Part shown: piece by piece, positions 29,701 through 39,487 of the stretch
How the letters are laid out: each line of letters starts with the position of its first letter
Position numbering within the stretch: position 1 is the first letter of the stretch
Source: Riptortus pedestris
Lineage: Eukaryota > Arthropoda > Insecta > Hemiptera > Alydidae
Assembly: GCA_019009955.1 (NCBI GenBank)
Contig: CM032229.1
Coordinates: 144,504,501 to 144,568,500 of the forward strand
Direction: 5' to 3'
DNA length: 64,000 bases
Position numbers and translations under genes: made by a program
Notes under the pieces: generated by a model
What the model was told of the DNA's origin: nothing
The model's database searches: none
What the model saw: the letters and a program-made list of their open reading frames with translations, nothing else

Positions 29701-32700
29701 GGTAGCATCAAAGCATGGTGAACTAGGTTCGCATCCTGAATCTGATGCAATCTGTACTAAAAGAAAGGCAAACTAAGTTGGTTGGTTACAGATTAGAACA
29801 CAGTGCCCAAAAAAAATGTTGTGTGGTTCTCCGGGAGGGATGAAGAGGCCATCACCATTGTTGGCTAGATAACCTAAGATAAAGGAAGCTTATACTGGTG
29901 GTTTAATAAGCTGGTTTTAAAGAAGACAATCAAATAGAGAAATCCTACAGGGTTGGTTAATATATATATATATATATTTAATATATTTTGTCATGTGGGA
30001 AAAACTTCTTCAAATTATTTAAAATTTGGCTTAATACATATAGGCATGACAGTTTGATGTAATATTGAATATATTAAAAAAGGAAAAAAAAGACAGTGAA
30101 TAAAACAGATTTTAAAAAGATAATTTGTTTTAATATTGACTTTCTTTCCATTAAATTTTAATTTGACTTTTAAGATATATCTTATATTATAATATAAAGA
30201 ATAATTCTTAATTAATAATTGGTATTTATAATAATACTTGATATTTTTCTCAAAAACTAATGTGACAAATCTACTACATTGTTCTCAAATATTATTATTG
30301 GTAGCCTTTTCTTACACTTATGTTAATTTATTTTCAGAATTTCCCTTACCCTTTCTTGTCCTATGAATCTGAAGCTATATCCTTTGGATCGACAAACTTG
30401 CTCACTTCGAATGGCTAGTTGTAAGTAAAAATTACACAATTTATCACAATTAATTGTTTAAAAAGCTATTTGCCCTTCTGACTTAATTATCTCTAGTGTG
30501 GATAAAAAACTCATAAGGTGAGTAGGATATATTTTGTTTCACCTTTCAGTAATGTAACTTTTAAACCTACAATCTTAGCTTTGTTTGGCTCTAATAAAAC
30601 TACAGGTGTGAGATCTTAGATTTTAAATTATACATCTAGCTACTCCAATAATTTTTTTTTATATTACTCTGTTTACTTATATGTAAAATTGATTTATTAT
30701 TGATACACTTATCACTATATTGCACATTCCGAGGCTTATTAATCTACTTACGTGACAACATTGTAAAATGTATTTAGTCCTCTAGTATTTATTTATTACC
30801 AGAAAATTTCACTAATGTATATAATTTGCACTAAACCTTTTGTATTTTTGTTATATTTATTTTTAATTATTCATTAACTACATAAACTGAAATCTGGGAG
30901 CGGTCAGAGTAAGGTGTGTGCACTTATAAAAATCTGTATCAATTTTGGATTGGTTGTGTAAATCAATTTTACAAAATTGCTTGAGAATTTTGCACAAGTG
31001 TTTTTGGGACAAATTTTGTTACATTGATGAGAACAAGCCTCATTGGATGTATTGTTTTTGGCGATTCTTCTGAATATCCTTGTGAGATACATTTTTTCCT
31101 CTGTGTAAAATACATTCTTTTTACTGGAATTTCCGTTAGAAAACCCTTTCTTGAGAGAATCTGACTGTTAACCCCTAATCAGATTCCTTAATACCACATT
31201 CTCCTCTGGAATACATTCTAAATTCTCTTACTACTAATAAGATCTATGGCCTTGGGAACTAATGAGCTAAATGAATAAATAAGTAGAGTACTCTGGTCTA
31301 GGACGTCACATACCAGAGATGAAAATCCTTTTGTGACTGATTCTGTCACTTTATGGGTTGTTGTGCCATAGTTTTAATTTTCATTTAGTATGCATTTTCC
31401 TCATCATCTTTGTTAAAATAAATAAGAGATATTTATATAAGTATATCATTAGCTTGAATCAGAGGCATTTTTGGAATGCATAGATATATCTGATCCCACT
31501 GCAACCATTCTTGCTTAAATTTGAAATTCTTTGCCATTGCTCTTTATTAAAGTTTTTCTTAGAACAATTTAGATTGATGTAATAGGAAGAACTATATGGT
31601 TCTGCTCATCTTTATGATTTCAATCCACATCTTTTTAACTATGTTTTAAACTGAGTCCCAAGTCATGTTCTCGTACAAACTCTTCAACCATACCTGTCAA
31701 TATTGTAGTTCTATCTTTGATCAGTACAACTGCAAATTCTGTATGCTTATCGCGATTAGTGAAGATGACATCACAAGGATTATTTTTTTCTTTGGATTCC
31801 CATTTGAGGGTGACATCCACACATGATACATTGAAACTCTTCATCTTCAGTCACCAGTGTCCTCCATTATTATTATTATTTTTTTTTTTTTTATGCAATA
31901 CCCATAATAAATATATATTAATATTTCTATATTAATTAAATATTCAATTTTGATATTAAAAATCAAAAATTACTGGAAGCATTTCTTAATTAATGATTGA
32001 ATTCATTTTGCCTTCAGAACCTTATTGAAATTATTGTCAAATTGCCCCACTCATAAATCTTAAATACCTGACATTGATTTAAAGTGGCATTATTAGGGTA
32101 TTTATTTTAAACACGTAGGAACTCTGCAGTTAGATGCACATTATGGAATATATAGTGGATCATGAATAAATGTGTTCCTTTCTCTTCTGCAAAATATTTA
32201 GCAGTGAACTAAAGTTCCATGCTTTAGCCCTTCAAAAATGGAACAAGCATATTTCTGCACATCCTCTAGAACTAGGTTCTAAAAGTTCAAACAACTAATT
32301 TTGTTTGTAAAGTAATGAGAATTTATGACGTGTGTAACTTATCTTCAAAGGATAAACATTTGAAGATATGGGAAAACGTTTTATTTTTGAAGTTTCCTAT
32401 TAGTTTTAAATATCAATCTCAGAAGAGTTCACAATTTCTAATTTGCATTTAAAGTTTTGAATTTTTTAACTTATTTGAGTATGGTGCTCATTCAAGTAAA
32501 GTAATGTTTCATTTAGTTAGTATTTCAGAATGTTCAGTGAACAAAGATTACTAAGTTAATATTCCCAAAAATTGGATCACAAGTCAACAATGTGTCTGGT
32601 GAAGTTTGCAATGCAGCTGATGTGTGTTAAGGTTATGTTTGATCTTAAACATGGGAAACTTTGGATTGAGATTCATTTCCTGTGAGGCCAAAGAAAATTG

Positions 32701-33460
32701 ATTTCGTGATAGACTTACTAACTAAAAATGCCCTCCCCCCCCCCCCCCGGACAATTTGTAGATACCCTCTCCTGATTAGCTCTAGTTGCACAAAGTAGAT
32801 ATCATTTAAATAAAAAAATCATCAATGAACTTATCTAAACAAAGCTGGACTGGGAATAATAATTGCAATATTGCTAGAAAAGTTACAGCTTTAAATAAAT
32901 AACATTAATTATTACTTGATAAAGGAATTGTATAAAAATATGCTACTTTCTATGTTCACAGATGGTTGGACCACAGATGATTTAGTTTTCTTATGGAAAG
33001 ATGGAGATCCTGTTCAGGTTGTTAAAAACCTTCATTTGCCAAGGTTCACTCTTGAAAAGTTCCTGACTGATTATTGCAACAGTAAAACAAATACTGGTAA
33101 GTCAAAATAATTTTTAATCTGAAATTGAAGTATTGTTAAACCCAATTATTTGAGGTGGTGGGACTTAAAACATGTTAACTAACTTTATTAGAGAAATTAT
33201 ATGCAGATTACCTATAAGGAAATACAATGCTATCGGCATTGTACTTATGACATAAACATTTTCTTAAAAAATCATCAACATATACACTATGGTAATTTTG
33301 AGTTTTCACGTGGCGAAAATCATGAACATTGTTTAGAACCTTGGTTAGAGTTATTAATACTTCCTTTTTCATCAAATAGATGGTAGGGGTTGTTTGTGTA
33401 TTCAACATTATCAGGGATATATATTATCAGAATGAAAACCTCGTATCTCAGATTTCTCTT

Positions 33461-33498
<38 letters not shown>

Positions 33499-34712
33499 TA
33501 AGGTAGAAAAAAATTGTTTTTTGGACATAACTGGTTGGAGTTAATCAATTTTATATGAATAATATAATAATAAGTCATTTAAAATATATTAATTTAATAC
33601 AAAATAAGCTTTAAAAAATAATGTTTTTTCCCCTTCTATAAAATATGTGAAATTTGGGGATCAAAGGTTCTGCAAACCTTGGTCGAGGGTATCATTATTG
33701 ATACTTTAGGGATTATTTCCCACCATATATTTTAATTTTGCTTTGACCAGTGATATTATTATAGATCGATGGATCATATTAGTATAATAATGCTGTTTCT
33801 AATTTTTATCTAGTGACATTCACCTTTTAGGTTCCTGACTGTATTTATTTTAGCTAATATTTTAGTTGTTGAGCTGAATAAATACAATATGTATTGTTTT
33901 ACTGTTGTCCTAGGGATTGACTTAAGTTGCTGTGTGCTTCAGCATCTCAATGTAATTGAGCAGCCCCACAAACTGTATAAAAAATTGTACAATAAAGTGA
34001 TTCTCTGCTATGAGGAGAAGTGGGGGTTTGTTGCTGAAAACAAGAACATACAAATAACTCACTTAAAATTTAACTTATGAAAATATGTCCTCATCATGAT
34101 CTAATGGCTACACCTTGTAGTTGTGTCCATTTGTTTTTTTCAGAAGCTGCTCTATTCATATTACTATACCCAATGAAATTCATGAGATTATTTGGAACTT
34201 CCATGTTGCTTACAAGGGAGAGAATTCTGACATTGCCTTTTGTCCTTTTCAGTCTTGCAAAATGCAGCCTTTGTGGCATAGATACAACCCCTACCCCAGT
34301 TACGCCAAGATGCCTTTATCATTCGTATAAACCAGGCAGGATCCCTGATCCTAGGTTGATACAAAATTCCCTGAATCGTTTTACTAGGAGGTAAATGTAC
34401 CAAACTGATAAGCGAGACCTATGAAAATACATATTGACATCAATTATAGAGCATTACAGTTTATCAAGAGTGATTCTATACCAATTTTTGATTGGACTCA
34501 TAATACCTGATATATTTTGAATTTACCCCTCTTCCTGGTTTGATTTTATTAATTAATGAATATGATCCTCAGTGTTACAAGGAATGGTTAAATGTCGAGT
34601 ATGGTATTGATCAAATACACATTTACTTATGACATAACAAATTACATATTTGCATGTATATCACTTAGTAAAGCTGAGTTGAGTCTATACTATGTCTCAG
34701 TAGTAACAGATA

Positions 34713-34768
<56 letters not shown>

Positions 34769-37153
34769 CTTATTTTTCCTCATCTCCAAGGTATGATTGA
34801 TGGAAATTTTTCAAAAATTGTGTTATGGATGCAATCTCAATCGCTGATTTTCCTCAAGTGAATTCTGCTAAAATCAGAAACACAAATCAATTATAACAAT
34901 ACGACCAACTATATATTTTTTTTTTTAACAACACATTTTTCCTTGATGGATTTAATATAAATTAAACAAGAAGTAGCTATAAGCCTGTGTCTGATAACAT
35001 TTTCCTCCCTCAAATGAGTGGAAGGCAACAGAGGTCCCTGGTGTGAACATAACACCCACACTTCACCATCTTCCCTTGATGTTTTCCGTAGTAGGTAGCT
35101 GTAGCACATAGTTGATATGTACATTATATTATTAGATTAAATTAATAATCTTGTTATTATAATGTTTGTTTGTTTTTTTCAGGTGAATACAGTTGTTTGA
35201 AGGTGGACCTCCTATTTAAAAGAGAATTTTCATATTACCTGATCCAGATTTACATTCCCTGCTGTATGTTAGTGATAGTTTCATGGGTTTCCTTCTGGCT
35301 TGACCAGAGCGCTGTGCCTGCTCGTGTCTCACTCGGAGTCACGACACTACTGACTATGGCTACCCAGACGTCAGGTATAAATGCATCACTCCCTCCAGTT
35401 TCATATACTAAAGCAATAGACGTGTGGACAGGTGTTTGCCTAACGTTTGTCTTTGGAGCCCTGCTTGAGTTTGCGCTTGTCAACTATGCATCTCGATCCG
35501 ACATGCATCGGGATAATATGCAGAAGCAGAGGAGGCAGTGTGAGCTTGAACACACAGCTCAGCTGGAGTCTGATCTCCTTGAGGATGGTGGTGCAACATT
35601 TGCCATGGTAACTATCATATCTTTATTTTTGATTAGTTTCATTAATATTTTTTTTAAAAAAGTAAATTACATAATACAGTAAAATAAATTAATATCTCAG
35701 AAGTTCCAAACATGAATTTCATGAAATAATTTAGAAATTCAACCTAAAAAGCCAATTTTATATTAAAGCAGAAATGCCTGAGTCTCTTTATTAATTCTGA
35801 GCTTTTAGAATGGTATGAGTTAAGGCATTGGTCTTAATAACCTTGGTAAACCTCGAGTCCTGGGTTTGATTCCCCCTGGGCAATAGGAATTTTTTCTCTG
35901 TGACAGTCATCAAATAATACCCCACCCTTGCTTAAAAAGTATGGTAACCTATAGAAAACCCTGATCAACCATAGTTGCATATAGTGGATGTAAGTAGATT
36001 TAAAAAAATTAGAATTATACCCATACAAAATATTGGTTGGAATGAAATAAAAGGAATTAAATATACTGGGCCCCATTCCCTTATAACAGGCACCTTAGTG
36101 TTAAGTAATTGATGAGTGGAGTCCACAGTCTTTGTTTTTACTCACATATGAAACTAAAAAATAGATTTTAGCAGATTTCCCTTAAAGGTAGCGTTTAAAC
36201 TCTAGATAATTTGAGTTTGCAGAGAGGGCTACAATCTCTTTTCCTCAACTCGCTTTGAGAATATAAATTAAATTATTTTTAGGATATCACTCTTATTTAT
36301 TTACAACAGGTATATAAATTACTAGAAAATAATTTGTTTAATGTTTTAAATAAATAATTTAAGTACAGCAATGCTGATCCTGAAGCGGGGCGGAAGTTGT
36401 CCATTCTATAAGTGCCCTGCCTAACCCTCACGGGAAAACTATACGCCCAGATGGGAAGTGTAGTTGTACACATTGAAGCACTGCCAAAAATAAAACTCAA
36501 CATTCCCTCTTATGATTTTCTGAGCGAAGCCGGGTTAGGTTAGCTAGTTAGGTTATATATATAAGTCTGTCACTGGGGCTGTGTAAACTGTGTAGATTTC
36601 CAATGAGTTGGTACCCCCACTTCTATTCATTGGATTTTAACTTAGAAATAGACTATATCTGGTGAGATTAGATTAGTAGTGTCATACCAACACATAGGAA
36701 ATCTACTTAGTCTTCGCAGCCCCTGCTTTACGGACTTTTTTCTCTTCAGGTGAACTTGAAGAAATTTTTGAATCTCATTATTTTGAAACTAATTTGAGCT
36801 AACCTTTTTTGTGAAAATTGACGTAAACAATTTAATTTGAATTATTTCTTTGATTTACTCATTTATGTTATCCTTTAGACAATCAGCATAAGTGAGATTA
36901 GGATTGGAATTTTCAGAAGCCACTAGTGAGGAGGCCGGGTGAGCCACTGACTCGGGACAAGATCAGGCAGTGCGAGGTCCACATGCAGCAAGCCCAGAGG
37001 CCCAACTGCTGTAGGACGTGGCTCTCCAAGTTCCCGACCCGATCCAAGAGGATAGATGTCATTTCACGGATAACGTTCCCTCTTGTCTTCGCCCTTTTCA
37101 ACATCACCTACTGGTCAACCTACCTCTTCAGAGAGGACGCCGACGGTGAATAA
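8677..37153 (+). CDS. GluCl: Glutamate-gated chloride channel subunit (GluCl), 5'-partial, seven coding exons
   Basis: Cys-loop ligand-gated chloride channel that opens on glutamate in nerve and muscle membranes and is the target of avermectins. Seven exons join in one frame with consensus GT/AG sites: 8677-8744, 28914-28983, 29060-29213, 30338-30420, 32962-33096, 35183-35607, 36917-37153. They total 1172 nt, about 389 residues plus stop. Visible hallmarks are the Cys-loop [15 protein letters not shown], a second cysteine pair ([14 protein letters not shown]), the PAR triplet before M2 that marks anion selectivity, M2 [21 protein letters not shown]3 and M4. Insect GluCl proteins are about 450 residues, so roughly 65 N-terminal residues (signal peptide and first extracellular segment) are missing; their exons must lie upstream of this window. 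No stop or frameshift is seen. Intron phases fit exactly. The gene converges on the four-membrane-segment gene at 50861-57619. Confidence 0.97.
8745..14002. other. First part of the 20-kb GluCl intron
   Basis: AT-rich. A 20-bp direct repeat (GCACCACA[C/T]AGTAAATCAAGG) occurs at 10683 and 10844. Short frames at 9190-9393, 10102-10377, 11373-11945 and 12813-12995 show no recognisable protein. No alternative GluCl exon was found. Confidence 0.5.
14003..14130 (-). mobile_element. tRNA-derived SINE, degenerate 3' part
   Basis: Tail-proximal part of the SINE family: TTATTTATTAACATCCACTT, then GGCTAATTGAGACGGGTTAT, CTACAGGATTCCACCTTTTG, and on to ACCCACCACTAC. The head is missing or eroded. Confidence 0.65.
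14903..15115 (-). mobile_element. tRNA-derived SINE, near full length
   Basis: A TTATTATTATTTATT tail end, AACGTCCACTTTTTGCTGCT, the ATCACCCTTTCTAGC stem and the B-box region (GGAAATTGAACTCGCCAC on this strand), then GTTTACCATGTGAGATTAAG. Minus orientation, inside the GluCl intron and about 170 bp before the repeat-rich block at 15290. Confidence 0.8.
15290..16735. repeat. Degenerate minisatellite block around a homogeneous core
   Basis: The motif AGCCCAATCA..CTGGAAAT..CA recurs irregularly throughout. A larger duplication is visible: AAGCACTCTAACCAAGAAGA at 15435 and AAGCACCCCAACAAGGAAGA at 15812 begin similar stretches of about 130 bp, 377 bp apart. Reading frames here (for example 15276-15488 and 15617-15865) end in similar peptides only because of this duplication; they are not genes. 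The core array is described separately. Confidence 0.8.
15926..16503. repeat. 34-bp minisatellite, 17 copies, with a 102-bp higher-order unit
   Basis: Seventeen contiguous 34-bp units, CAGCCCAATCATGCTAG followed by one of three endings: A = AAACACCATAGTCCAGA, B = GAATACCATCGTCCAGA, C = GAATACCATAGTCCAGA. Unit n starts at 15926+34(n-1). The order is B A B A A A A C B A C B A C B A C, so units 8-17 (from 16164) form a three-unit higher-order repeat. Units of the same type are essentially identical. The array is intronic in GluCl. There are no spacers, so it is not a CRISPR array. Confidence 0.95.
16952..17043 (-). mobile_element. 92-bp retroposed insertion flanked by a 12-bp target-site duplication
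   Basis: TGGAGGCGGCTT occurs at 16940-16951 and again at 17044-17055. The insert begins with T-rich sequence (an A-rich tail on the minus strand), then ATCTGATAAGGTGGTGTGAC, CAACCGGGGGTGAGAATGG, and a perfect palindrome GGAACTATAGTTCC at its far end. This has the form of a small RNA copied by a LINE-type machinery. The source RNA is not recognised. Confidence 0.65.
17056..27984. other. Middle of the 20-kb GluCl intron, no genes seen
   Basis: AT-rich DNA with A and T homopolymers. Frames of 60-87 codons (for example 18313-18525, 18897-19160, 23976-24200) lack any family signature. No cassette resembling the exon at 8677 was found by eye. Confidence 0.5.
27985..28400. repeat. Dispersed repeat, longest copy seen
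   Basis: Its left part (CATTTGAAAGTGATGCACAA, ATCTCCGTTCCAATGCAT, AACATAATTTAAAGAT) matches 63356-63446. Its right part (TGCCCTCCTCCTCCCCCTTG, TTAAAAGGGGAGG, ATATGAAATTTCAATAATCT) matches 7140-7260. It is a non-coding interspersed family of unknown class with uncertain ends. Confidence 0.6.
28914..28983 (+). CDS. GluCl: GluCl exon 4 (extracellular domain, beta2 region)
   Basis: 70 bp, acceptor tttcag, donor GGAG|gtagat, ends after the first base of a Gly codon. It encodes [19 protein letters not shown] followed by NNFG, a segment nearly invariant among insect GluCl proteins. It follows a 20.2-kb intron and is only 76 bp from the next exon. Confidence 0.97.
29060..29213 (+). CDS. GluCl: GluCl exon 5 (ligand-binding loop A region)
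   Basis: 154 bp, acceptor gtttcag, donor AAG|gtgagt. It encodes the segment containing [19 protein letters not shown] (loop A of the glutamate site), then the [20 protein letters not shown] strands. The split Arg codon at its end joins the next exon correctly (AG|A). Confidence 0.97.
29690..29955 (+). mobile_element. Possible second tRNA-derived SINE
   Basis: AGGTTCGCATCCTG about 40 bp from the start resembles a pol III B box, preceded by CGGTACAGAGGTAGCATCAA as an A-box-like head. It then has GC-richer unique sequence and ends near a (TA)n run at about 29961. Only one copy is seen, so the call rests on promoter-like motifs alone. It lies in the GluCl intron 29214-30337. Confidence 0.35.
30338..30420 (+). 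CDS. GluCl: GluCl exon 6 (Cys-loop)
   Basis: 83 bp, acceptor ttttcag, donor AGTT|gtaagt. It encodes the signature Cys-loop [15 protein letters not shown], in which two cysteines 14 positions apart form the family disulfide, followed by SLRMAS. A Tyr codon is split across the junction (T|AT). Confidence 0.97.
30421..32961. other. GluCl intron, no supported features
   Basis: AT-rich intron with a C-run at about 32733-32748 and poly-T at about 31874. The minus frames at 30904-31092 and 31635-31844 were inspected; no motif of a known transposase or gene was recognised. Confidence 0.5.
32962..33096 (+). CDS. GluCl: GluCl exon 7 (late extracellular domain)
   Basis: 135 bp, acceptor ttcacag, donor ACTG|gtaagt. 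It encodes [20 protein letters not shown], then [18 protein letters not shown] and NSKTNTG. The Cys near its end is the first half of the second disulfide typical of GluCl and glycine receptors; its partner is in the next exon. Confidence 0.97.
33097..34020. other. First part of the GluCl intron 33097-35182
   Basis: Contains a poly-T run of about 34 bases near 33463-33495. No gene is seen; the frames at 33201-33408 and 33889-34080 have no family features. Confidence 0.45.
34021..34872 (+). mobile_element. Helentron-like non-autonomous element, old copy, with (TA)n core
   Basis: GCTGAAAACAAGAACATACA at 34033 matches 51168. From 34430 the order TAGAGCATTACAG, TTCTATACCAATTTTTGATT, TTTGAATTTACCCCTC, CGAGTATGGTATTGATCAAA, (TA)n, CCTCATCTCCAAGG, TCAATCGCTGATTTTCCTCA, TTCTGCTAA follows copy 60582-61146, with many substitutions. 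About 300 bp of unrelated DNA (34090-34390) interrupts it. It is intronic in GluCl, same orientation. Confidence 0.65.
34715..34764. repeat. (TA)n microsatellite, about 25 units
   Basis: An uninterrupted TA run inside the old Helentron-like copy, at the place where other copies carry TA or CA runs. Confidence 0.95.
35183..35607 (+). CDS. GluCl: GluCl exon 8 (M1-M3 pore region)
   Basis: 425 bp, acceptor tttttttcag, donor GCCATG|gtaact. It starts with EYSC (second disulfide). M1 is [20 protein letters not shown], followed by PAR, the M2 pore helix and M3 ([20 protein letters not shown]). The M3 Gly in DVWTG is the residue altered in some avermectin-resistant mites and is unchanged here. The exon runs on into the cytoplasmic M3-M4 loop ([20 protein letters not shown]) and ends in ATFAM. 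Confidence 0.98.
35806..35995 (+). mobile_element. tRNA-derived SINE, diverged copy in the last GluCl intron
   Basis: ATGAGTTAAGGCATTGGTCT, a B-box-like GGGTTTGATTCCCCC, CTGGGCAATAGGAATTTTT, CCCACCCTTGCTTAAAAAGT and CATAGTTGCATATAGTGGAT follow the family order in plus orientation with about 20-25 percent divergence by eye. Confidence 0.7.
36564..36738. mobile_element. Short foldback derivative of the Helentron-like family
   Basis: AGTCTGTCACTGGGGCTGTG..TAGATTTCC at the left and GGAAATCTACTTAGTCTTCG..CCTGCTTTACGGACT at the right are the family 5' end in opposite orientations. They make an inverted repeat of about 40 bp around a core of about 95 bp. It lies 180 bp before the last GluCl exon. 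An isolated 3'-end fragment (TTAGCAGATTTCCCTTAAAG) is at 36168-36187. Confidence 0.65.
36917..37153 (+). CDS. GluCl: GluCl terminal coding exon (M4 and stop)
   Basis: 237 bp including TAA at 37151-37153; acceptor attttcag. It begins [20 protein letters not shown], then [20 protein letters not shown] (amphipathic segment before the membrane) and M4 ([20 protein letters not shown]), and ends [11 protein letters not shown]. It is more GC-rich than its flanks, as expected for constrained coding DNA. Confidence 0.98.
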   Translation, partial: KPLVRRPGEPLTRDKIRQCEVHMQQAQRPNCCRTWLSKFPTRSKRIDVISRITFPLVFALFNITYWSTYLFREDADGE

Positions 37154-37256
37154 ACCTCCGATCAGAACATTTCCCTTACCCTGGGATTTATAAGACCTCT
37201 TCTTTTTATATTTCGCTCTGCTTTGTGATTCCATTATGCTCGAAACCACATAAAAA

Positions 37257-37266
37257 ATAAATAAAA
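37257..37266 (+). terminator. Possible proximal poly(A) signal of GluCl
   Basis: AATAAATAAA lies about 105 bp after the GluCl stop codon. It is the first match to the poly(A) hexamer downstream, but the hexamer is frequent in such AT-rich DNA and insect channel genes often have kilobase-long 3' UTRs, so this is a weak call. Confidence 0.25.
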
Positions 37267-38053
37267 AGGTCATCATCAAACCAAAAAAAAACTCCATTGT
37301 TTAAAAAGATATGCACAAGTATAACAATTTTATGTTTATTTACTAGAATCAACTAGTTGAACACAGAAGTAAGTATTTATTATAATTAAATTCTGTAAAC
37401 TACAACTAACCTTAATCGCCTTGGGCTAGCAAGTTGGCCCTTATGCCAGCTTACATTCGAGTGAAACACGGCTCTTGCCCTATCATTTACTTAAACAACT
37501 TTTTCATAGATTTAAATTAGCTTTTATTTTTATTGTATTGTTACCTTGGTGTACTATTAACAGAAGAAGTATTGGTTATACTGATACTATAATTATTTTA
37601 AATGATTAATTTTTTAAAAACATAAGTTGTAAAATTATTTTATTTCATATTTTTTTTTTCATTTTTTGGTTTGGGGTAATCTCAGGTATACAGTAGGAGA
37701 CAAAATGTAGCAAGGGTTAAACTTATATGTTAATTGGTGACACATTGCAGTTGTGGCTTTTGGAACCGGAATCCCTAATGGTAAAAAACTTTCGACTTTG
37801 TATATAAGTTCTTAAAGTTTCCAAAGGTATGTTGGTACACTGTGATTGGCAGCAGTCGGTTCCATTGAATTGGCTCCTTTGCATTTCTAAATTACCCATA
37901 ATAAATGCTGGCTGTTTAAAAATTGCTTAGAGTATTCTTAAATATTACTTAAACTTTCCTCATTTGATCTTATCTCTGAGGAAAATGTTGGCAATGTTTA
38001 TTGAAAATAAGCAGTGAGTAAGGACCATTTTCTGCAACAATGTGTTGAATTGT

Positions 38054-38111
38054 AATTCAGAGTATCAAACTACCGAGAATAATTATTCTTGGTAGTTTCA
38101 GACCCTGAATT
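38054..38111. repeat. 58-nt loopless inverted repeat downstream of the GluCl stop
   Basis: A 29-nt arm (AATTCAGAGTATCAAACTAC then CGAGAATAA) is followed at once by its near-complement (TTATTCTTGGTAGTTTCAGA then CCCTGAATT), with 5 mismatches by my count. It lies 0.9 kb after the stop, plausibly in the 3' UTR. It could be a structured RNA element or the remnant of a small foldback transposon. Confidence 0.7.
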
Positions 38112-39383
38112 AATCTTAACCGAAAATTAATACAGTTGTTCCTTAGGCTAATAAGAACCAAAGTTCCTGTGTATCTTTGTACTTGAGATACTTAAATAAT
38201 CAATACTCTCGAGTTAGGCAGTGACAGCACTAATAATTTTGATTTCTGGTTCTGGAAATAATTTGAATTTTTTTAATCCATCCCTTACTATTGAGCACTT
38301 AGTGATACAACTTCTCTGTGCCAGCATATCAAAATAGCATGTTTTGCAATATTCAAAAGTGTATATTCACTAGGTGAATTTCAAGAAACAGCAAAAAAAA
38401 AAAATACTCTGCACCTGTACTTAACAATTAACATATATTTTTTTCTTTTCCCTTCAAACTACTGTTGAAAAATTAAATGAATTGAAATCATCAGCACAGT
38501 GGACTTGTTGTAATCGAGGTTCACAAATTTTGGATTCATTTCGCATTTTACCAAAATGAAATAATTCTTCTGAGGTCTAAAACTATGACTTTCAGGTCAA
38601 TCATTTTATTACATCTTATTGATCCTCTATATGTGCATATTTTGAATTTATTTCTTCAGGGGAGTAAAAAAAGCGTATTTAAACAAATGAGAATGAACTA
38701 ATGAAATCAATTATAAATTACTATGTACATTTACTGTTTACATTTAATATACTCATACATTACTAATAATGTATGTTTTTGTTTCTGTAAAATAATTAAC
38801 TTAATTGTATGTAAATTGTAATACATTTAAATGTGTTTATGTCTGTGTTGTAAATGGTTGCAAATATTGATTGTACTAATTACCAAAATTTTGAACAACA
38901 TCCAACTAGAGAATTTTGTCAGTTATTTATAGCCAAGGTAATGTTTATATTATTTTATAATTTCCTTTTCATTTAATACTTGTAAAGGAGCAGGTGATTT
39001 CTGGAACTCGTTCATATATCTCATCATTAACGAATTTTAATTTATACACACTTTGTATAATTTATAAGTACCTGGAGAAATCACCTAGAAAGTTCCTTTT
39101 TAAAATTCTTTGTACATTTCTAAGCACGGACTATGTAGAATGGCTATTTGTATATTAATTCCAACTTTGAAAATTTATTTAAGTTATTTGTTGAAGTAAT
39201 ATAGGCACTTTAACAGATGATATGCAATCAATTTAGTAACATGTATATAACCATGTTTAATACTCTGTGCCAGAAAGTTTTATATCTAAATTCATAAGCT
39301 GGTGTTACAGGGTCAAATACAATTAAAGGAGAAGGGTAGAAGAAGAGGTGATCTTCTTGTTTAGTTGGTTTGTTTTTTCGAAA

Positions 39384-39487
39384 GGTTTCAGTGGCTCACT
39401 ATTCTCAAGAGCCCCTGTGATGGCCCACTAAGAGTTTGTCCAGCACAAAAATGCCTTAGGATGTTGACTCACTAAGTCACTGAAACC
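39384..39487. repeat. 104-bp foldback with 10-bp perfect ends
   Basis: GGTTTCAGTG at 39384-39393 and CACTGAAACC at 39478-39487 are exact inverses; further inward complementarity is partial. The sequence is more GC-rich than its surroundings. No target duplication was recognised. Confidence 0.4.

Noticed and set aside
31635..31844. 69-codon minus-strand frame in the GluCl intron
   Set aside because: No recognisable motif and no splice or transcript context. Possibly an old mobile-element remnant but unsupported.
34077..34403. Overlapping 60-105 codon frames on both strands
   Set aside because: They lie in an unrelated stretch within an old element copy in a GluCl intron. No protein family was recognised, and open frames on both strands suggest chance.
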